DNA of 64,000 nucleotides from Pluralibacter sp. UBA7423 (GCA_002470465.1 DKMD01000012.1:65744-129743), one strand, 5' to 3'. Numbered from the stretch's first letter, positions 41,129 to 51,996 are shown. A program made the numbers and translations. The notes: generated by a model from the letters alone, not told the origin.

Positions 41129-42412
41129 ATGAACACATTATCGGTTTCCCGTCTGGCGCTGGCGCTCGCCTTTGGCGCGACGCTGACCGCCTGTAGCTCT
41201 ACGCCACCCGACCAGCAGCCGTCTACTCAGACCGCCCCGGGCACCGCTTCCCGTCCAGTTCTGACGGCTGGTGAGGCGAAAAACTTCGTGCAGGCGCGTT
41301 ATTTCACCACGATGGATCCGAATGCGGCACCGTGGTCGCCTTCCGCCATTGCTACTCCGGCAAAAGCTGACTTCGTGGTTGGCCCGGCAGGCACCGCGGG
41401 CGTGACCCATACGACAATCCAGGCCGCCGTGGACGCCGCGATCAACCGTCGCAGCACTTCACGCGTTTACATTGCGGTAATGCCAGGTGAATACCAGGGC
41501 ACTGTTTATGTGCCTGCCGCACCGGGCAGCGTGACGATTTACGGTCTGGGCGATAAAGCCGCTGATGTGAAAATCGGCCTGGCCATCGACTCTGAAATCG
41601 CCCCGAACGACTGGCGTCGCCTGGTGAATCCGGCGGGCAAATATATGCCAGGCAAACCGGCGTGGTACATGTTTGACACCTGCCAGAGCAAGCGTGCCGC
41701 CACCGTTGGCGTGATGTGCTCGGCGGTCTTCTGGTCACAGAATAACGGCCTGCAACTGCAGAACCTGACCATCGAAAACAACCTCGGTGACAGCGTTGAT
41801 GCCGGTAACCACCAGGCTGTAGCCTTCCGCAACGACGGTGACCAGGTGCAGCTGAATAAGGTCAACATTCTTGGCCGTCAGAACACCTTCTTTGTGACCA
41901 ACAGCGGCGTGCAGAATAAACTGCAAAACGACCGCATTACCCGTACGCTGGTCACCAACAGTTATCTCGAAGGAGATGTGGATATCGTCTCCGGCCGCGG
42001 CGCAGTTGTGTTTGATAATACCGACTTCCGCGTGGTGAACTCCCGCACCCAGCAGGAAGGCTACGTGTTTGCCCCGGCAACGCAGTCCAACCTGTTCTAC
42101 GGTTTCCTCGCTACCAACAGCCGCTTTAACGCTGCCGGTGACGGCGTGGCACAGCTTGGTCGCTCGCTGGACGTAGACGGCAACACCAACGGTCAGGTTG
42201 TGATCCGCGACAGCGCGATCAACGAAGGTTTCAACACCGCCAAACCATGGGCTGATGCCGCTATCTCCAAACGTCCGTTCAGCGGTAACACCGGTGCTGA
42301 AAATGACAAAGGCGAAATCGAGCGTAACCTGAACGACAGCAACTTCAACCGCATGTGGGAATACAACAACCGCGGCGTGGGAAGCTATGTTGTGGCAGAG
42401 CCGAAGAAGTAA
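41129..42412 (+). CDS. ybhC: Outer-membrane lipoprotein YbhC, pectinesterase-fold
   Basis: A 427-aa right-handed beta-helix protein of the pectin methylesterase family. The first 22 residues form a lipoprotein signal ending in LTACSS. In Escherichia it is an outer-membrane protein with acyl-CoA thioesterase activity rather than a pectinase. Visible repeats and motifs include FWSQNNGLQLQNLTIENN, a GRQNTFFVTNSG strand and LEGDVDIVSGRGAVVFDN (the family's Asp). The ATG at 41129 has CTGGAG upstream; the frame is open to 41000 but without a signal peptide. Confidence 0.92.
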   Translation: MNTLSVSRLALALAFGATLTACSSTPPDQQPSTQTAPGTASRPVLTAGEAKNFVQARYFTTMDPNAAPWSPSAIATPAKADFVVGPAGTAGVTHTTIQAAVDAAINRRSTSRVYIAVMPGEYQGTVYVPAAPGSVTIYGLGDKAADVKIGLAIDSEIAPNDWRRLVNPAGKYMPGKPAWYMFDTCQSKRAATVGVMCSAVFWSQNNGLQLQNLTIENNLGDSVDAGNHQAVAFRNDGDQVQLNKVNILGRQNTFFVTNSGVQNKLQNDRITRTLVTNSYLEGDVDIVSGRGAVVFDNTDFRVVNSRTQQEGYVFAPATQSNLFYGFLATNSRFNAAGDGVAQLGRSLDVDGNTNGQVVIRDSAINEGFNTAKPWADAAISKRPFSGNTGAENDKGEIERNLNDSNFNRMWEYNNRGVGSYVVAEPKK

Positions 42413-42426
42413 TCTGACTTCTGACA

Positions 42427-42460
42427 TAAAAAAAACCTCGCACTGCGAGGTTTTTTCTTT
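42427..42460. terminator. Bidirectional terminator between ybhC and pgl
   Basis: AACCTCG and CGAGGTT pair around CACTG, with nine A before and six T after. Convergent ybhC and pgl can both end here. Confidence 0.9.
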
Positions 42461-42472
42461 TCAGCGCCAGGC

Positions 42473-43468
42473 TTAGTGTGCGTTGACCACCACCCACATT
42501 GGGCCCTGGCCAACGGCATAACGCCCTTTCTCATGCAGCAGGCCCTGCTCACCCTGAATCTCGTAAACCGCCAGATGATGCGATTTCTGCCCGACCGCCA
42601 GCAGGAATTTCCCGCTGTGATCGACGTTGAAGCCGCGCGGCTGGGTTTCCGTCGGCTGGAAGCCCTGCACTTCAAGCACGCTACCGTCTTCCGATACCGT
42701 AAAGACCGTCAGCGTGCTGGAGGTGCGATCGCAGGTGTAGAGGTGACGTCCGTCCGGGGTGATGTGAATATCTGCCGCCCAGCGGGTGCCGTCGAAATGC
42801 GGCGGCATCATGTCCAGCGTCTGTACACACTCAATTTCGCCATGCGGATCTTTCAGCTCCCAGACATCCACGGAGCTATTCAGCTCATTCACGCAGTAGG
42901 CGTACTGCTGATTCGGGTGGAACACCATATGGCGCGGGCCTGCGCCTTCCACGGTGGTCACTTCCGCCGGGGTTTGCGCCACCAGCTTGCCGTCATCGCT
43001 CAGGGTAAACAGGCAGATACGATCCTGCTTCAGCGCCGGCACCCAAAGGGTGCGGTTGTCCGGCGAAATATTGGCTGAGTGGCAGCCTTCGAGCCCTTCA
43101 ACCACGTCCACCACGCCAACAGGCAGGCCATCTTCCAGACGCGTCACGCTCACGCAGGCCTGGTTATAGGAACCGCTGAAGAGGAACTGGCCCTGATGGT
43201 CGGTGGAGATGTGGGTTGGGCTGCCCGGCAGCGGGGATTCGGCGGCGAACGTCAGCGCACCGTCGTCCGGCGCGATGCGGTAGGCCAGCACGCGAAATTC
43301 AGGGCGCACGCCAACGTACAGATAGCGCTTGTCCGGGCTGATGACCATCGGCTGTACCTGACCTGGCACATCCACCACCTGCACCAGCGTCAGTTTGCCG
43401 TCGTGGTTCAGGCTCCAGACGTGGATCTGCTGACTTTCCGGGCTGGCGGTATATACGGTTTGTTTCAT
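42473..43468 (-). CDS. pgl: 6-phosphogluconolactonase Pgl (YbhE type)
   Basis: A 331-aa seven-bladed beta-propeller lactonase that hydrolyses 6-phosphogluconolactone in the oxidative pentose phosphate pathway. The repeated blade strands ([51 protein letters not shown]) are visible. The ATG at 43468 begins [18 protein letters not shown] after AAAGGAG. Escherichia pgl has the same neighbours, modC-ybhA and ybhC side. Confidence 0.95.
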   Translation of the reverse strand: MKQTVYTASPESQQIHVWSLNHDGKLTLVQVVDVPGQVQPMVISPDKRYLYVGVRPEFRVLAYRIAPDDGALTFAAESPLPGSPTHISTDHQGQFLFSGSYNQACVSVTRLEDGLPVGVVDVVEGLEGCHSANISPDNRTLWVPALKQDRICLFTLSDDGKLVAQTPAEVTTVEGAGPRHMVFHPNQQYAYCVNELNSSVDVWELKDPHGEIECVQTLDMMPPHFDGTRWAADIHITPDGRHLYTCDRTSSTLTVFTVSEDGSVLEVQGFQPTETQPRGFNVDHSGKFLLAVGQKSHHLAVYEIQGEQGLLHEKGRYAVGQGPMWVVVNAH

Positions 43469-43597
43469 GAAAACTCCTTTCCTTACTGCACGTGGAAGCA
43501 AATTAACAGAATAGTGAGTGCTGAAAAATTTGCCCTGCGCGCGCTGCGGTGTACCATCGTGAGCTGCACATTTTTCAACATTAACCTGGACTGCGAC

Positions 43598-44416
43598 ATG
43601 ACATCACGCGTGATAGCCCTCGACTTAGACGGCACCCTGCTGACCCCGGCGAAAACCATTCTTCCGCAATCCCTTGAGGCGCTGGCGCGTGCCAAAGAGG
43701 CAGGCTACCAGATTCTGATCGTCACTGGCCGACATCACGTTGCCATCCATCCTTTTTATCAGGCACTGGCGCTCGATACACCTGCAATTTGCTGCAACGG
43801 CACCTATTTGTATGATTATCAGGCAAAAAAGGTGCTGGAGTCCGATCCGCTCACCCTTTCCCAGGCCATGCAGATGATCGACATGCTTAACGAGTATAAC
43901 GTTCACGGCCTGATGTACGTTGAAGATGCCATGCTGTATGAAAAGCCTGCGGGCCACATCACGCGCGGCATCGAATGGGCAATGACGCTCCCTGCGGCCC
44001 AGCGCCCTGTCTTCAGCCAGGTGGATTCCTTCGCCCACGCCGCCCAGCAGACGGGCGCTATCTGGAAATTTGCGCTCACCGATGAAAACAGCGACCGCCT
44101 GAATGCGTTTGTGCAGCAGGTTGAGGAGACGCTGGATTTAGCCTGCGAGCGCTCCTGGATTTACCAGGTAGACGTCGCCCGCAAGGGCAACAGCAAAGGC
44201 AATCGCCTGGCCCGCTGGATTGAGTCTCAGGGTCTGTCGATGAAAGACGTGGTGGCGTTTGGCGATAACTTTAACGACATCAGCATGCTGGAAGCCGCCG
44301 GAACCGGCGTGGCGATGGGGAATGCCGATGATGCGGTGAAAGCCCGCGCTAACATGGTCATCGGCGACAACACGGATAAGAGCATCGCCGATTTTATCTA
44401 TAAACAGCTGCTGTAA
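43598..44416 (+). CDS. ybhA: HAD-family phosphatase YbhA
   Basis: A 272-aa Cof-type HAD hydrolase. The nucleophile motif is [13 protein letters not shown] (Asp9 and Asp11), with ILIVTGRH as motif II and [13 protein letters not shown] as motif IV. In Escherichia it dephosphorylates pyridoxal phosphate and sugar phosphates. The ATG at 43598 gives the known length. It converges on modC with adjacent stop codons (44416/44417) and no spacer. Confidence 0.95.
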   Translation: MTSRVIALDLDGTLLTPAKTILPQSLEALARAKEAGYQILIVTGRHHVAIHPFYQALALDTPAICCNGTYLYDYQAKKVLESDPLTLSQAMQMIDMLNEYNVHGLMYVEDAMLYEKPAGHITRGIEWAMTLPAAQRPVFSQVDSFAHAAQQTGAIWKFALTDENSDRLNAFVQQVEETLDLACERSWIYQVDVARKGNSKGNRLARWIESQGLSMKDVVAFGDNFNDISMLEAAGTGVAMGNADDAVKARANMVIGDNTDKSIADFIYKQLL

Positions 44417-45475
44417 TCAGGCGGTAATCGACACGCTTTTAATCTGTGCATACAGCCACTGGCCTGGCTTCACCGCCAGGTCATCCCGCGCCCACGGGCT
44501 GATGCGTGCCCACAGCGTTCTTCCGCCAATTTCAAGCTGGACTTCCACCTGGCCGTCGTTGTCATAGCACTGAATCACTTTGGTACGCAGAATATTACGG
44601 ATACTGGTTTGTACCGGCGGTTGGAGCACCAGCGACACATCCGATGCCTGAATGCGGATACGCACCGCCGACTGCACCGGACGTTCAAGTTTGCTGACCC
44701 AGAGATGCTGATCGCCAAGCGCCAGGGCGGTCATCGCGTAATGCGGATGATGCTCGAGCACCGTCACCTTCAGAATGCTGCTCTGCTGATCCTGCGGCAG
44801 CCACGGGTGCATCACCGAACTTCCCCAGACCTCTTCCAGCGGGCCAAACGCCTTCACGCGCCCCTCTTCCAGCACCAGCACCTTATCGGCCAGGTGCAGA
44901 ATTTCGTCCAGCGAGTGGCTGACGTAGAGCATGGGAATATTGATTTCGCGGGCAAGCCGTTGCAGGTACGGCAGGAGTTCGCGCTTACGCGGGATATCCA
45001 GCGACGCCAGCGGCTCGTCCAGCAGCAGCAGCTCTGGCGCCGTCAGCAGGGCGCGGCCAATCGCCACGCGCTGTTTTTCGCCGCCGGAGAGACTGCCCGG
45101 CAGCCTGTCGAGCAGCGCTTCAATGCCGAGAAGCGAAACCAGTTTGTCGAACTGCCCGGCCATGCTTTTGGCCATGCCGTAACGCAGATTGCCGCGCACT
45201 TTGTAGTGAGGGAACAGGCGTGCATCCTGGAATACATAGCCCACGCGCCGTTTCTCTGGCGACAGGCAAATGTTCTTATCGGTATCGTTCAGCACGCGAT
45301 CGTTCAGCACGATCCGCCCCTGCTGCGGTTTTGTCAGCCCGCTGATGGCGTTTATTAACGACGTTTTCCCGGCGCCGGACACGCCAAACACCGCCGTAAT
45401 ACCGGAGGCCGGAAGGGATTCATTGATGCTCAGGCGATGGGTACCGAGCGTCTGGGTGAAATTGAGCTCCAGCAT
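44417..45475 (-). CDS. modC: Molybdate ABC transporter ATPase ModC
   Basis: A 352-aa ABC ATPase. Walker A is [10 protein letters not shown] near residue 32, the signature is [15 protein letters not shown], and Walker B is [14 protein letters not shown]-terminal MOP-type oxyanion-binding domain of about 120 residues follows. It energises molybdate import with ModA and ModB. The ATG at 45475 is two bases after the modB stop. Confidence 0.96.
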   Translation of the reverse strand: MLELNFTQTLGTHRLSINESLPASGITAVFGVSGAGKTSLINAISGLTKPQQGRIVLNDRVLNDTDKNICLSPEKRRVGYVFQDARLFPHYKVRGNLRYGMAKSMAGQFDKLVSLLGIEALLDRLPGSLSGGEKQRVAIGRALLTAPELLLLDEPLASLDIPRKRELLPYLQRLAREINIPMLYVSHSLDEILHLADKVLVLEEGRVKAFGPLEEVWGSSVMHPWLPQDQQSSILKVTVLEHHPHYAMTALALGDQHLWVSKLERPVQSAVRIRIQASDVSLVLQPPVQTSIRNILRTKVIQCYDNDGQVEVQLEIGGRTLWARISPWARDDLAVKPGQWLYAQIKSVSITA

Positions 45476-45477
45476 GA

Positions 45478-46167
45478 TTATTTCCCCGTCCTTTCGCGGC
45501 TGAGACGCGCCAGCCATTCGGAAACCAGCAGCGAAACCAGCGCCAGCACGATGGAAATCAGGCACAGCCGCGCGGCAGCCCCTTCACCACCGGGCGTCTG
45601 GATCAGGGTGTACATCGCCGAGGGAATGGTGCGCGTTTCGCCGGGAATGTTGGAGACGAAAGTGATAGTCGCGCCAAATTCGCCAAGCGATCGGGCAAAT
45701 GCCAGCACGGTACCGACAATAATGCCCGGCAGCATCAACGGCAGGGTGATGGTCAAAAATACTCGCCAGCGCCCGGCGCCGAGCGTGCGTGCCGCCTGTT
45801 CAAGTTTAATGTCGACGCCTTCGAGCGCCAGACGGATGGCACGTACCATCAACGGGAAGGACATGACCGCCGCGGCCAGCACCGCACCGCGCCAGCTGAA
45901 GGCAAAGGTCAGCCCGAACCAGTCGTACAGCCAGGAGCCGATAAACCCGCGCCGCCCCATGGCAATCAGCAGCAAATAGCCGACCACCACCGGAGGCAGC
46001 ACGAGAGGAAGATGAATAAGGCTATCGAGAAGCGCTTTGCCCGGGAAATTACGCCGCACCAGCAGCCAGGCAAAGAAGATCCCAAAGGGCAAACTGAACA
46101 CCACCGCCAGGGATGAAACTTTCAGGCTCAGCAGTACCGCCTGCCATTCGGGATCCGTCAATATCAT
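45478..46167 (-). CDS. modB: Molybdate ABC transporter permease ModB
   Basis: A 229-aa inner-membrane permease with about five helices. The EAA-loop motif [27 protein letters not shown] contacts ModC. Its ATG overlaps the modA stop by one base (TAATG). Length and order modA-modB-modC are as in Escherichia. Confidence 0.96.
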   Translation of the reverse strand: MILTDPEWQAVLLSLKVSSLAVVFSLPFGIFFAWLLVRRNFPGKALLDSLIHLPLVLPPVVVGYLLLIAMGRRGFIGSWLYDWFGLTFAFSWRGAVLAAAVMSFPLMVRAIRLALEGVDIKLEQAARTLGAGRWRVFLTITLPLMLPGIIVGTVLAFARSLGEFGATITFVSNIPGETRTIPSAMYTLIQTPGGEGAAARLCLISIVLALVSLLVSEWLARLSRERTGK

Positions 46168-46943
46168 TAGTGCGTTGTAAATCCGTACTGTTTAAAGATG
46201 GCTGAGGCCTGCGGGCCTTTCAGGTAATCGTAGAACGCCGTCACGGTGGCATTTTTATGCCCGTCGGTGATGGCAATCGGGTATTCCACTTTTTGGTGGG
46301 AGTCTTCCGGGAAGGTGCCCACCACTTTTACGCCTTTGCTGGCAACGGCATCAGAGCCGTAAACGATGCCGAGCGGCGCCTCGTTACGTTCCACCAGCGC
46401 CAGCGCACCGCGGACGTCTTCCGCCGGAGCCAGTTTTGGTGACAGGGTGTCCCATGCGCCCAGTTTTTGCAGCGCTTCTTTGGCATAAATGCCCGCCGGA
46501 ACATGGTCCGGGTCGCCCACGGCCAGACGACCGCCTTTCAGCAGGCTGGTCCAGTTGGTTTTGGCGTCAATGGTCACGTTACCCTGTTCGCTTGCTTTAG
46601 GGGCAACAACCACCAGGCTGTTGCCGAGCAGCGTTTCGCGAGTGGCGGTATCAATGGCTTTTTTCTCTACCGCGTAGTCCATCCATTTCTGATCGGCGGA
46701 AATGAAAAGATCGGCCGGGGCGCCGGCTTCAATCTGACGGGCCAGCGTAGAAGAGGAAGCGAAGGAAGAGACGACGTCGACGTTTTTCTCTTTCTTGTAC
46801 TCTTTCGCGATGTCCTGCATCGCGTTAGTCAGCGAAGCGGCGGCGAAAACGGTGATTTTGCCTGCGTCTGCCGCAGCGGCGTGTCCAACAACAGCAAGGG
46901 ATAATGTAGCGCCCGCAAAAAGGCGTAACCATGTACGTTCCAT
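46167..46943 (-). CDS. modA: Molybdate-binding periplasmic protein ModA
   Basis: A 258-aa secreted binding protein. The first 24 residues are a signal peptide ending HAAAA. The mature part has ITVFAAASLTNAMQDIA, FASSSTLARQIEAGAPADLFISAD and GDPDHVPAGIYAKEAL, which bind the oxyanion. First gene of modABC, with a ModE site 20 bp upstream of the start. Confidence 0.96.
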   Translation of the reverse strand: MERTWLRLFAGATLSLAVVGHAAAADAGKITVFAAASLTNAMQDIAKEYKKEKNVDVVSSFASSSTLARQIEAGAPADLFISADQKWMDYAVEKKAIDTATRETLLGNSLVVVAPKASEQGNVTIDAKTNWTSLLKGGRLAVGDPDHVPAGIYAKEALQKLGAWDTLSPKLAPAEDVRGALALVERNEAPLGIVYGSDAVASKGVKVVGTFPEDSHQKVEYPIAITDGHKNATVTAFYDYLKGPQASAIFKQYGFTTH

Positions 46944-46962
46944 CTGTAACTCCTGTGAGTGT

Positions 46963-46986
46963 CGTTATGTACGCAACAATATAGCG
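46963..46986. promoter_or_regulatory. ModE-binding site of modABC
   Basis: CGTTATGTA (46963-46971) and AATATAGCG (46978-46986) form the imperfect inverted repeat recognised by molybdate-bound ModE (CGNTATATA-type half-sites). It overlaps the expected modA promoter, so high molybdate should repress import. Confidence 0.8.
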
Positions 46987-47074
46987 GCAACCCCAGGCTT
47001 TTCCCAGAATTAAATAGGGGTATACAGAAGCTAATATCGGCAGGAAGAAGAGGAACTTAAATACTATGACGGGA

Positions 47075-47102
47075 TAAAAAAACGCCCGGTGGTACCGGGC
47101 GT
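47075..47102 (-). terminator. Terminator of acrZ
   Basis: ACGCCCGGT and ACCGGGCGT pair around GGT. On the minus strand six T follow. It lies eight bases after the acrZ stop. Confidence 0.88.
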
Positions 47103-47109
47103 CTCGAAA

Positions 47110-47262
47110 TCAGTGATTTTGCTGGCGGGCTTTATCGTTGTGCCCGACGTTCGACAGAACGTTAAACACTTCACCCAGACCGTAGATCAGCCCAAGGATG
47201 ATAGCCATCACCACGGGAACCATGACTACGGCAAATACCAGACTTTTCAACAACTCTAACAT
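47110..47262 (-). CDS. acrZ: AcrZ, small subunit of the AcrAB-TolC efflux pump
   Basis: A 50-aa single-helix inner-membrane protein ([20 protein letters not shown] start). It binds AcrB and modulates export of some drugs in Escherichia. The ATG at 47262 has AGGAG upstream (CAGGAGCTGACC). The longer frame to 47292 is not expected. It sits between modA and modE, as in Escherichia, which confirms the call. Confidence 0.93.
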   Translation of the reverse strand: MLELLKSLVFAVVMVPVVMAIILGLIYGLGEVFNVLSNVGHNDKARQQNH

Positions 47263-47389
47263 GGTCAGCTCCTGACATTGTGATTTCATCATTGTAACCC
47301 GTAAATGCGGAAATTCACTCCCCTTTTGTGCGGTGCCCTGTGCAATAATAGTGAGGTAAGTCTTCTTCTCTTTTTAGCAGGACATTGAT

Positions 47390-48178
47390 ATGCAGGCCGA
47401 AATTCTTCTTACCCTCAAGCTTCAGCAGCGTCTTTTTGCCGATCCGCGCCGTATTGCGCTACTGAAGCAAATCGACGTCACCGGCTCCATCAGCCAGGGG
47501 GCGAAGAATGCCGGGATCAGCTATAAAAGCGCCTGGGACGCCATCAATGAAATGAACCAGCTGAGCGAGCAGCCGCTGGTCGATCGCGCAACGGGCGGAA
47601 AAGGCGGCGGCGGCGCGGTACTGACCCGCTACGGCCAGCGCCTGATTCAGCTTTACGATCTGCTGGCGCAAATTCAGCAAAAAGCGTTCGATGTTCTGAG
47701 CGACGACGACGCCCTGCCGCTGAACAGCCTGCTGGCGGCAATCTCCCGTTTTTCCCTGCAGACCAGCGCCCGCAACCAGTGGTTCGGCACCCTCACCCGC
47801 CGCGATCATCAGCAAGTGCAGGAGCATGTTGACGTACTGCTTGCCGACGGAGAAACCCGGCTGAAGGTAGCCATCACCGCCCAGAGCGGCGAGCGACTTG
47901 GGCTGGAAGAAGGTAAAGAGGTGCTGGTGCTGCTGAAAGCGCCGTGGGTCAGTATTACGCGCGATAAAGCCGTTGCCGCCGTCGCAGATAACCAGCTTTC
48001 CGGCACCATCAGCCATATTGAGCGAGGTACGCAGCAGAGCGAAGTGCTGATGACCCTGCCAGACGGCCAGGTGCTTTGCGCGACCATGCCGGTTGATGAA
48101 ACCAAAGCGCTGCAGGAAGGCGACAGCGCAATTGCCTGCTTTAACGCCGATCGGGTGATCCTCGCCACGCTGTGCTGA
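47390..48178 (+). CDS. modE: Molybdate-responsive regulator ModE
   Basis: A 262-aa regulator. The N-terminal winged helix contains GSISQGAKNAGISYKSAWDAI and TGGKGGGGAVLT. The C-terminal half holds two MOP-type molybdate-binding repeats (TARNQ...; VLLKAPWVSI; SGTISHIERG). It binds the site before modA on the opposite strand. It precedes modF. Confidence 0.96.
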   Translation: MQAEILLTLKLQQRLFADPRRIALLKQIDVTGSISQGAKNAGISYKSAWDAINEMNQLSEQPLVDRATGGKGGGGAVLTRYGQRLIQLYDLLAQIQQKAFDVLSDDDALPLNSLLAAISRFSLQTSARNQWFGTLTRRDHQQVQEHVDVLLADGETRLKVAITAQSGERLGLEEGKEVLVLLKAPWVSITRDKAVAAVADNQLSGTISHIERGTQQSEVLMTLPDGQVLCATMPVDETKALQEGDSAIACFNADRVILATLC

Positions 48179-48244
48179 TGGCTTGACATTGCCCCACAGA
48201 AGACGTATCCCTGAAGTAATTCGCTGCAAAAAACGGGATACATC

Positions 48245-49714
48245 ATGTCATTATTGCAAATTTCGCAAGGCACGTTTCGTCTTAGCGATACCAAAACGCT
48301 CTCCATTGACAGTCTGACACTGCGTTCTGGTGAGTCATGGGCCTTCGTGGGCAGCAACGGTAGCGGGAAATCCGCACTGGCCCGCGCCCTTTCCGGTGAG
48401 CTGAAGCTGCTTTCCGGCAGCCGCGACAGTCAATTTTTACGCACCACTCGCCTCTCCTTTGAGCAGTTGCAAAAGCTGGTCAGCGACGAGTGGCAGCGCA
48501 ATAACACCGATATGCTCAGCCCGGATGAGGACGATACCGGACGCACGGCCGCCGAAATCATTCAGGATGAGGTCAAAGACGCAGGCCGCTGCGAGGCGTT
48601 AGCCCGCCGCTTCGGTATTGCTCACCTGCTGGAGAGGCGCTTCAAATATCTCTCGACCGGGGAAACGCGCAAAACGCTGCTGTGTCAGGCGCTGATGGGC
48701 AATCCGGATTTGCTGATCCTTGATGAACCCTTCGACGGGCTGGACGTTGCATCACGTCAGGCGCTGGCAGAACTGCTCGCCACGCTGCATCAGGACGGCA
48801 TCACGCTGGTGCTGGTGCTTAACCGCTTTGACGAAATCCCCGACTTTATTGAATTTGCAGGCGTGCTGGCGGATTGCACGCTATTGAAAACGGGTGCCAA
48901 ACAAGCGCTGCTCGATCAGGCGCTGATCGCCCAGCTGGCGCACAGCGAAAAGCTTTCCGGCATTGCGCTGCCGGAACCGGATGCCCCTTCGGCCAGGCTT
49001 TCGCTTCCGGAAGATCAGCCGCGCATTGTGCTGAAGCACGGTGTCGTCTCATATAACGACAAGCCGGTCATCAACGATCTTAGCTGGACGGTGAACCCGG
49101 GGGAACACTGGCAGATCGTCGGGCCAAACGGCGCGGGCAAATCCACGCTGCTCAGCCTGGTGACCGGCGACCATCCTCAGGGCTACAGCAACGATCTCAC
49201 CTTGTTTGGCCGCCGTCGCGGCAGCGGGGAAACCATCTGGGATATCAAAAAACACATCGGCTACGTCAGCAGCAGCCTGCATCTCGATTATCGCGTCAGC
49301 ACCAACGTGCGCAATGTGATCCTTTCCGGCTATTTTGACTCGATAGGGATTTATCAGGCGGTATCCGACAAGCAGCACAAGCTGGTGCAGGGCTGGCTGG
49401 ATATCCTGGGCATGGACAACCGCACCGCCGATGCCCCCTTCCACAGTTTGTCCTGGGGCCAGCAGCGCCTGGCGCTGATCGTACGTGCGCTGGTGAAGCA
49501 CCCGACGCTGCTGATTCTGGATGAACCCTTGCAGGGACTGGATCCGCTGAATCGCCAGCTGGTTCGCCGTTTTGTCGATGTCCTGATTGGCGAAGGAAAA
49601 ACGCAATTGCTGTTTGTTTCACACCATGCCGAAGATGCGCCAGAGTGCATCACGCATCGCATGGAGTTCATCGCCAGCGAAGAGGGCTATCGTTACGCAA
49701 CAGGGAAATGCTGA
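48245..49714 (+). CDS. modF: ModF, duplicated ABC ATPase
   Basis: A 489-aa protein with two ABC ATPase domains. Walker A motifs are GSNGSGKSAL (about residue 36) and GPNGAGKSTL (about residue 294). Walker B motifs are LLILDEPFDGLD and LLILDEPLQGLD, with LSTGETRK and LSWGQQRL as signatures. It has no membrane part. It is co-transcribed with modE in Escherichia; its role in molybdate use is poorly defined. Confidence 0.94.
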   Translation: MSLLQISQGTFRLSDTKTLSIDSLTLRSGESWAFVGSNGSGKSALARALSGELKLLSGSRDSQFLRTTRLSFEQLQKLVSDEWQRNNTDMLSPDEDDTGRTAAEIIQDEVKDAGRCEALARRFGIAHLLERRFKYLSTGETRKTLLCQALMGNPDLLILDEPFDGLDVASRQALAELLATLHQDGITLVLVLNRFDEIPDFIEFAGVLADCTLLKTGAKQALLDQALIAQLAHSEKLSGIALPEPDAPSARLSLPEDQPRIVLKHGVVSYNDKPVINDLSWTVNPGEHWQIVGPNGAGKSTLLSLVTGDHPQGYSNDLTLFGRRRGSGETIWDIKKHIGYVSSSLHLDYRVSTNVRNVILSGYFDSIGIYQAVSDKQHKLVQGWLDILGMDNRTADAPFHSLSWGQQRLALIVRALVKHPTLLILDEPLQGLDPLNRQLVRRFVDVLIGEGKTQLLFVSHHAEDAPECITHRMEFIASEEGYRYATGKC

Positions 49715-49721
49715 TTTCACT

Positions 49722-49746
49722 GCAGGAGCCCGGTGCTCCTGCTTTT
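49722..49746 (+). terminator. Terminator after modF
   Basis: GCAGGAGC (49722-49729) and GCTCCTGC (49735-49742) form a perfect stem followed by TTTT. Confidence 0.85.
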
Positions 49747-49824
49747 CGGATAAAGAGCATTCTCCCTTCTGATGCTCATTGATTTATAATGCAAAATGCG
49801 CAGATAACTGGCTAAAATCACGCC

Positions 49825-49881
49825 GTGTAAACGATTCCACTAATTTCGGCCGTGTCACACTTTTCACATCTCTGTTATGCT
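49825..49881 (+). promoter_or_regulatory. gal promoter: GalR/GalS operator, CRP site and -10
   Basis: GTGTAAACGATTCCAC (49825-49840) matches the GalR/GalS operator consensus GTGNAANCGNTTNCAC perfectly. CGTGTCACACTTTTCACATC (49851-49870) resembles the CRP site of the Escherichia gal promoter, and TATGCT (49876-49881) is the -10. The layout equals the Escherichia galE control region. The internal galE operator would lie downstream and was not found. Confidence 0.88.
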
Positions 49882-49918
49882 AGGCTTATTCCATACTATA
49901 GGCTTAACGGAGCGAAAA

Positions 49919-50935
49919 ATGAGAGTACTGGTTACAGGTGGTAGCGGTTACATAGGCAGCCACACCTGCGTGCAGTTACTGAAGCAAGGCCATGACGTCA
50001 TCATCCTCGACAATCTCTGTAACAGTAAGCGCAGCGTGTTACCGGTGATTGAACGTCTCGGCGGCAAGCAGCCGGTTTTCGTTGAAGGCGATATTCGCAA
50101 CGAAGCGCTCATGACTGAAATCCTGCACGATCACGCGATTGACACCGTGATCCATTTTGCCGGCTTGAAGGCCGTGGGCGAATCCGTCGTCAAACCCCTC
50201 GAATACTATGACAACAACGTTAACGGCACGCTGCGCCTGATTGCCGCCATGCGAGCCGCTAACGTAAAAAACTTTATCTTTAGCTCCTCCGCCACCGTCT
50301 ACGGCGACCAGCCAAAAATCCCTTACGTCGAAAGCTTCCCGACCGGCACGCCACAAAGCCCATATGGCAAAAGCAAGCTAATGGTTGAACAGATTCTGGC
50401 TGACCTGCAAAAAGCACAGCCTGAGTGGAGCATCGCGCTGCTGCGCTACTTCAACCCGGTCGGCGCGCATCCGTCAGGTGACATGGGCGAAGATCCGCAG
50501 GGCATTCCGAACAACCTGATGCCGTACATCGCGCAGGTAGCAGTAGGCCGTCGTGAATCGCTGGCAATCTTCGGCAACGACTATCCGACCGAAGACGGCA
50601 CCGGCGTGCGCGATTATATCCACGTGATGGATCTGGCCGATGGCCACGTTACCGCGATGGAAAAACTGGCGGATAAGCCAGGCGTGCACATTTACAACCT
50701 CGGCGCGGGCGTCGGCAGCAGCGTGCTGGACGTAGTCAATGCCTTCAGCAAAGCCTGTGGCAAACCGGTGAATCATCACTTTGCCCCACGTCGCGACGGC
50801 GACCTCCCAGCATACTGGGCGGATGCCAGCAAAGCAGACCGTGAACTCGGCTGGCGCGTAACCCGAACGCTCGACGAAATGGCGCAGGATACCTGGCACT
50901 GGCAGTCACGCCATCCGCAGGGCTATCCCGACTAA
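49919..50935 (+). CDS. galE: UDP-glucose 4-epimerase GalE
   Basis: A 338-aa short-chain-dehydrogenase-fold epimerase with bound NAD that interconverts UDP-galactose and UDP-glucose. It has the Rossmann motif VTGGSGYIGSH near residue 6, the catalytic SSSATVYGD Ser and the YGKSK Tyr/Lys pair. The ATG at 49919 gives the standard start MRVLVTGG. First gene of galETKM. Confidence 0.97.
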   Translation: MRVLVTGGSGYIGSHTCVQLLKQGHDVIILDNLCNSKRSVLPVIERLGGKQPVFVEGDIRNEALMTEILHDHAIDTVIHFAGLKAVGESVVKPLEYYDNNVNGTLRLIAAMRAANVKNFIFSSSATVYGDQPKIPYVESFPTGTPQSPYGKSKLMVEQILADLQKAQPEWSIALLRYFNPVGAHPSGDMGEDPQGIPNNLMPYIAQVAVGRRESLAIFGNDYPTEDGTGVRDYIHVMDLADGHVTAMEKLADKPGVHIYNLGAGVGSSVLDVVNAFSKACGKPVNHHFAPRRDGDLPAYWADASKADRELGWRVTRTLDEMAQDTWHWQSRHPQGYPD

Positions 50936-50944
50936 GGATTTGTC

Positions 50945-51991
50945 ATGACACATTTTAACCCTGTCGATCACCCACACCGCCGCTTTAATCCGCTTACCGG
51001 GCAGTGGATTCTGGTGTCACCGCATCGCGCCAAGCGCCCCTGGCAGGGGGCGCAGGAAACGCCCGCCCAGCAGACGCTGCCGGTACACGATCCGGACTGC
51101 TTCCTGTGTCCGGGTAATACCCGCGTCACCGGAGATAAAAATCCGCAGTACACCGGCACGTTTGTCTTCACCAACGACTTTGCTGCGCTGATGACCGACA
51201 CGCCGGACGCACCGCAGAGTGACGATCCTCTGCTGCGTTGCGAAAGCGCGCGCGGTACCAGCCGGGTTATCTGCTTCTCGCCGGATCACAGCAAAACGCT
51301 GCCGGAACTGAACCTTCAGGCTCTGGAAGACGTTGTGCAAACCTGGCAACAGCAGACCGCAGAGTTGGGCAAACTATACCCATGGGTGCAGGTATTTGAG
51401 AATAAAGGTGCGGCAATGGGCTGCTCCAACCCGCACCCGCACGGCCAGGTCTGGGCGAACAGCTTCCTGCCAAACGAAGTTGAGCGGGAAGATCGCCTGC
51501 AAAAAGCCTATTACGCTGAGCAGGGCTCACCGATGCTGGTGGATTACGCGCAGCGCGAGCTGGCTGACGGCAGCCGGACCGTGGTGGAAACCGAGCACTG
51601 GCTGGCCGTCGTGCCTTACTGGGCCGCATGGCCTTTCGAAACGCTGCTGCTGCCGAAAGTCCACGTTCTTCGCCTCACCGATTTAACCGACGCCCAGCGT
51701 TCCGATCTGGCGCTGGCGCTGAAAAAACTGACCAGCCGCTACGACAACCTGTTCCAGTGCTCCTTCCCCTACTCCATGGGCTGGCACGGCGCGCCGTTTA
51801 ATGGCGAAGATAATACGCACTGGCAGCTGCACGCCCATTTCTATCCGCCGCTGCTACGCTCGGCCACCGTGCGCAAATTTATGGTCGGTTACGAAATGCT
51901 GGCTGAAACCCAGCGCGATTTGACGGCCGAACAGGCCGCCGAACGCCTGCGCGCCGTCAGTGATGTCCACTATCGCGAATCAGGAGTCTAA
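50945..51991 (+). CDS. galT: Galactose-1-phosphate uridylyltransferase GalT
   Basis: A 348-aa HIT-superfamily enzyme of the Leloir pathway. The catalytic histidine motif is [10 protein letters not shown] near residue 165, with [12 protein letters not shown] as a zinc-binding region and [10 protein letters not shown] near the end. It starts nine bases after galE. Confidence 0.97.
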   Translation: MTHFNPVDHPHRRFNPLTGQWILVSPHRAKRPWQGAQETPAQQTLPVHDPDCFLCPGNTRVTGDKNPQYTGTFVFTNDFAALMTDTPDAPQSDDPLLRCESARGTSRVICFSPDHSKTLPELNLQALEDVVQTWQQQTAELGKLYPWVQVFENKGAAMGCSNPHPHGQVWANSFLPNEVEREDRLQKAYYAEQGSPMLVDYAQRELADGSRTVVETEHWLAVVPYWAAWPFETLLLPKVHVLRLTDLTDAQRSDLALALKKLTSRYDNLFQCSFPYSMGWHGAPFNGEDNTHWQLHAHFYPPLLRSATVRKFMVGYEMLAETQRDLTAEQAAERLRAVSDVHYRESGV

Positions 51992-51996
51992 AAATA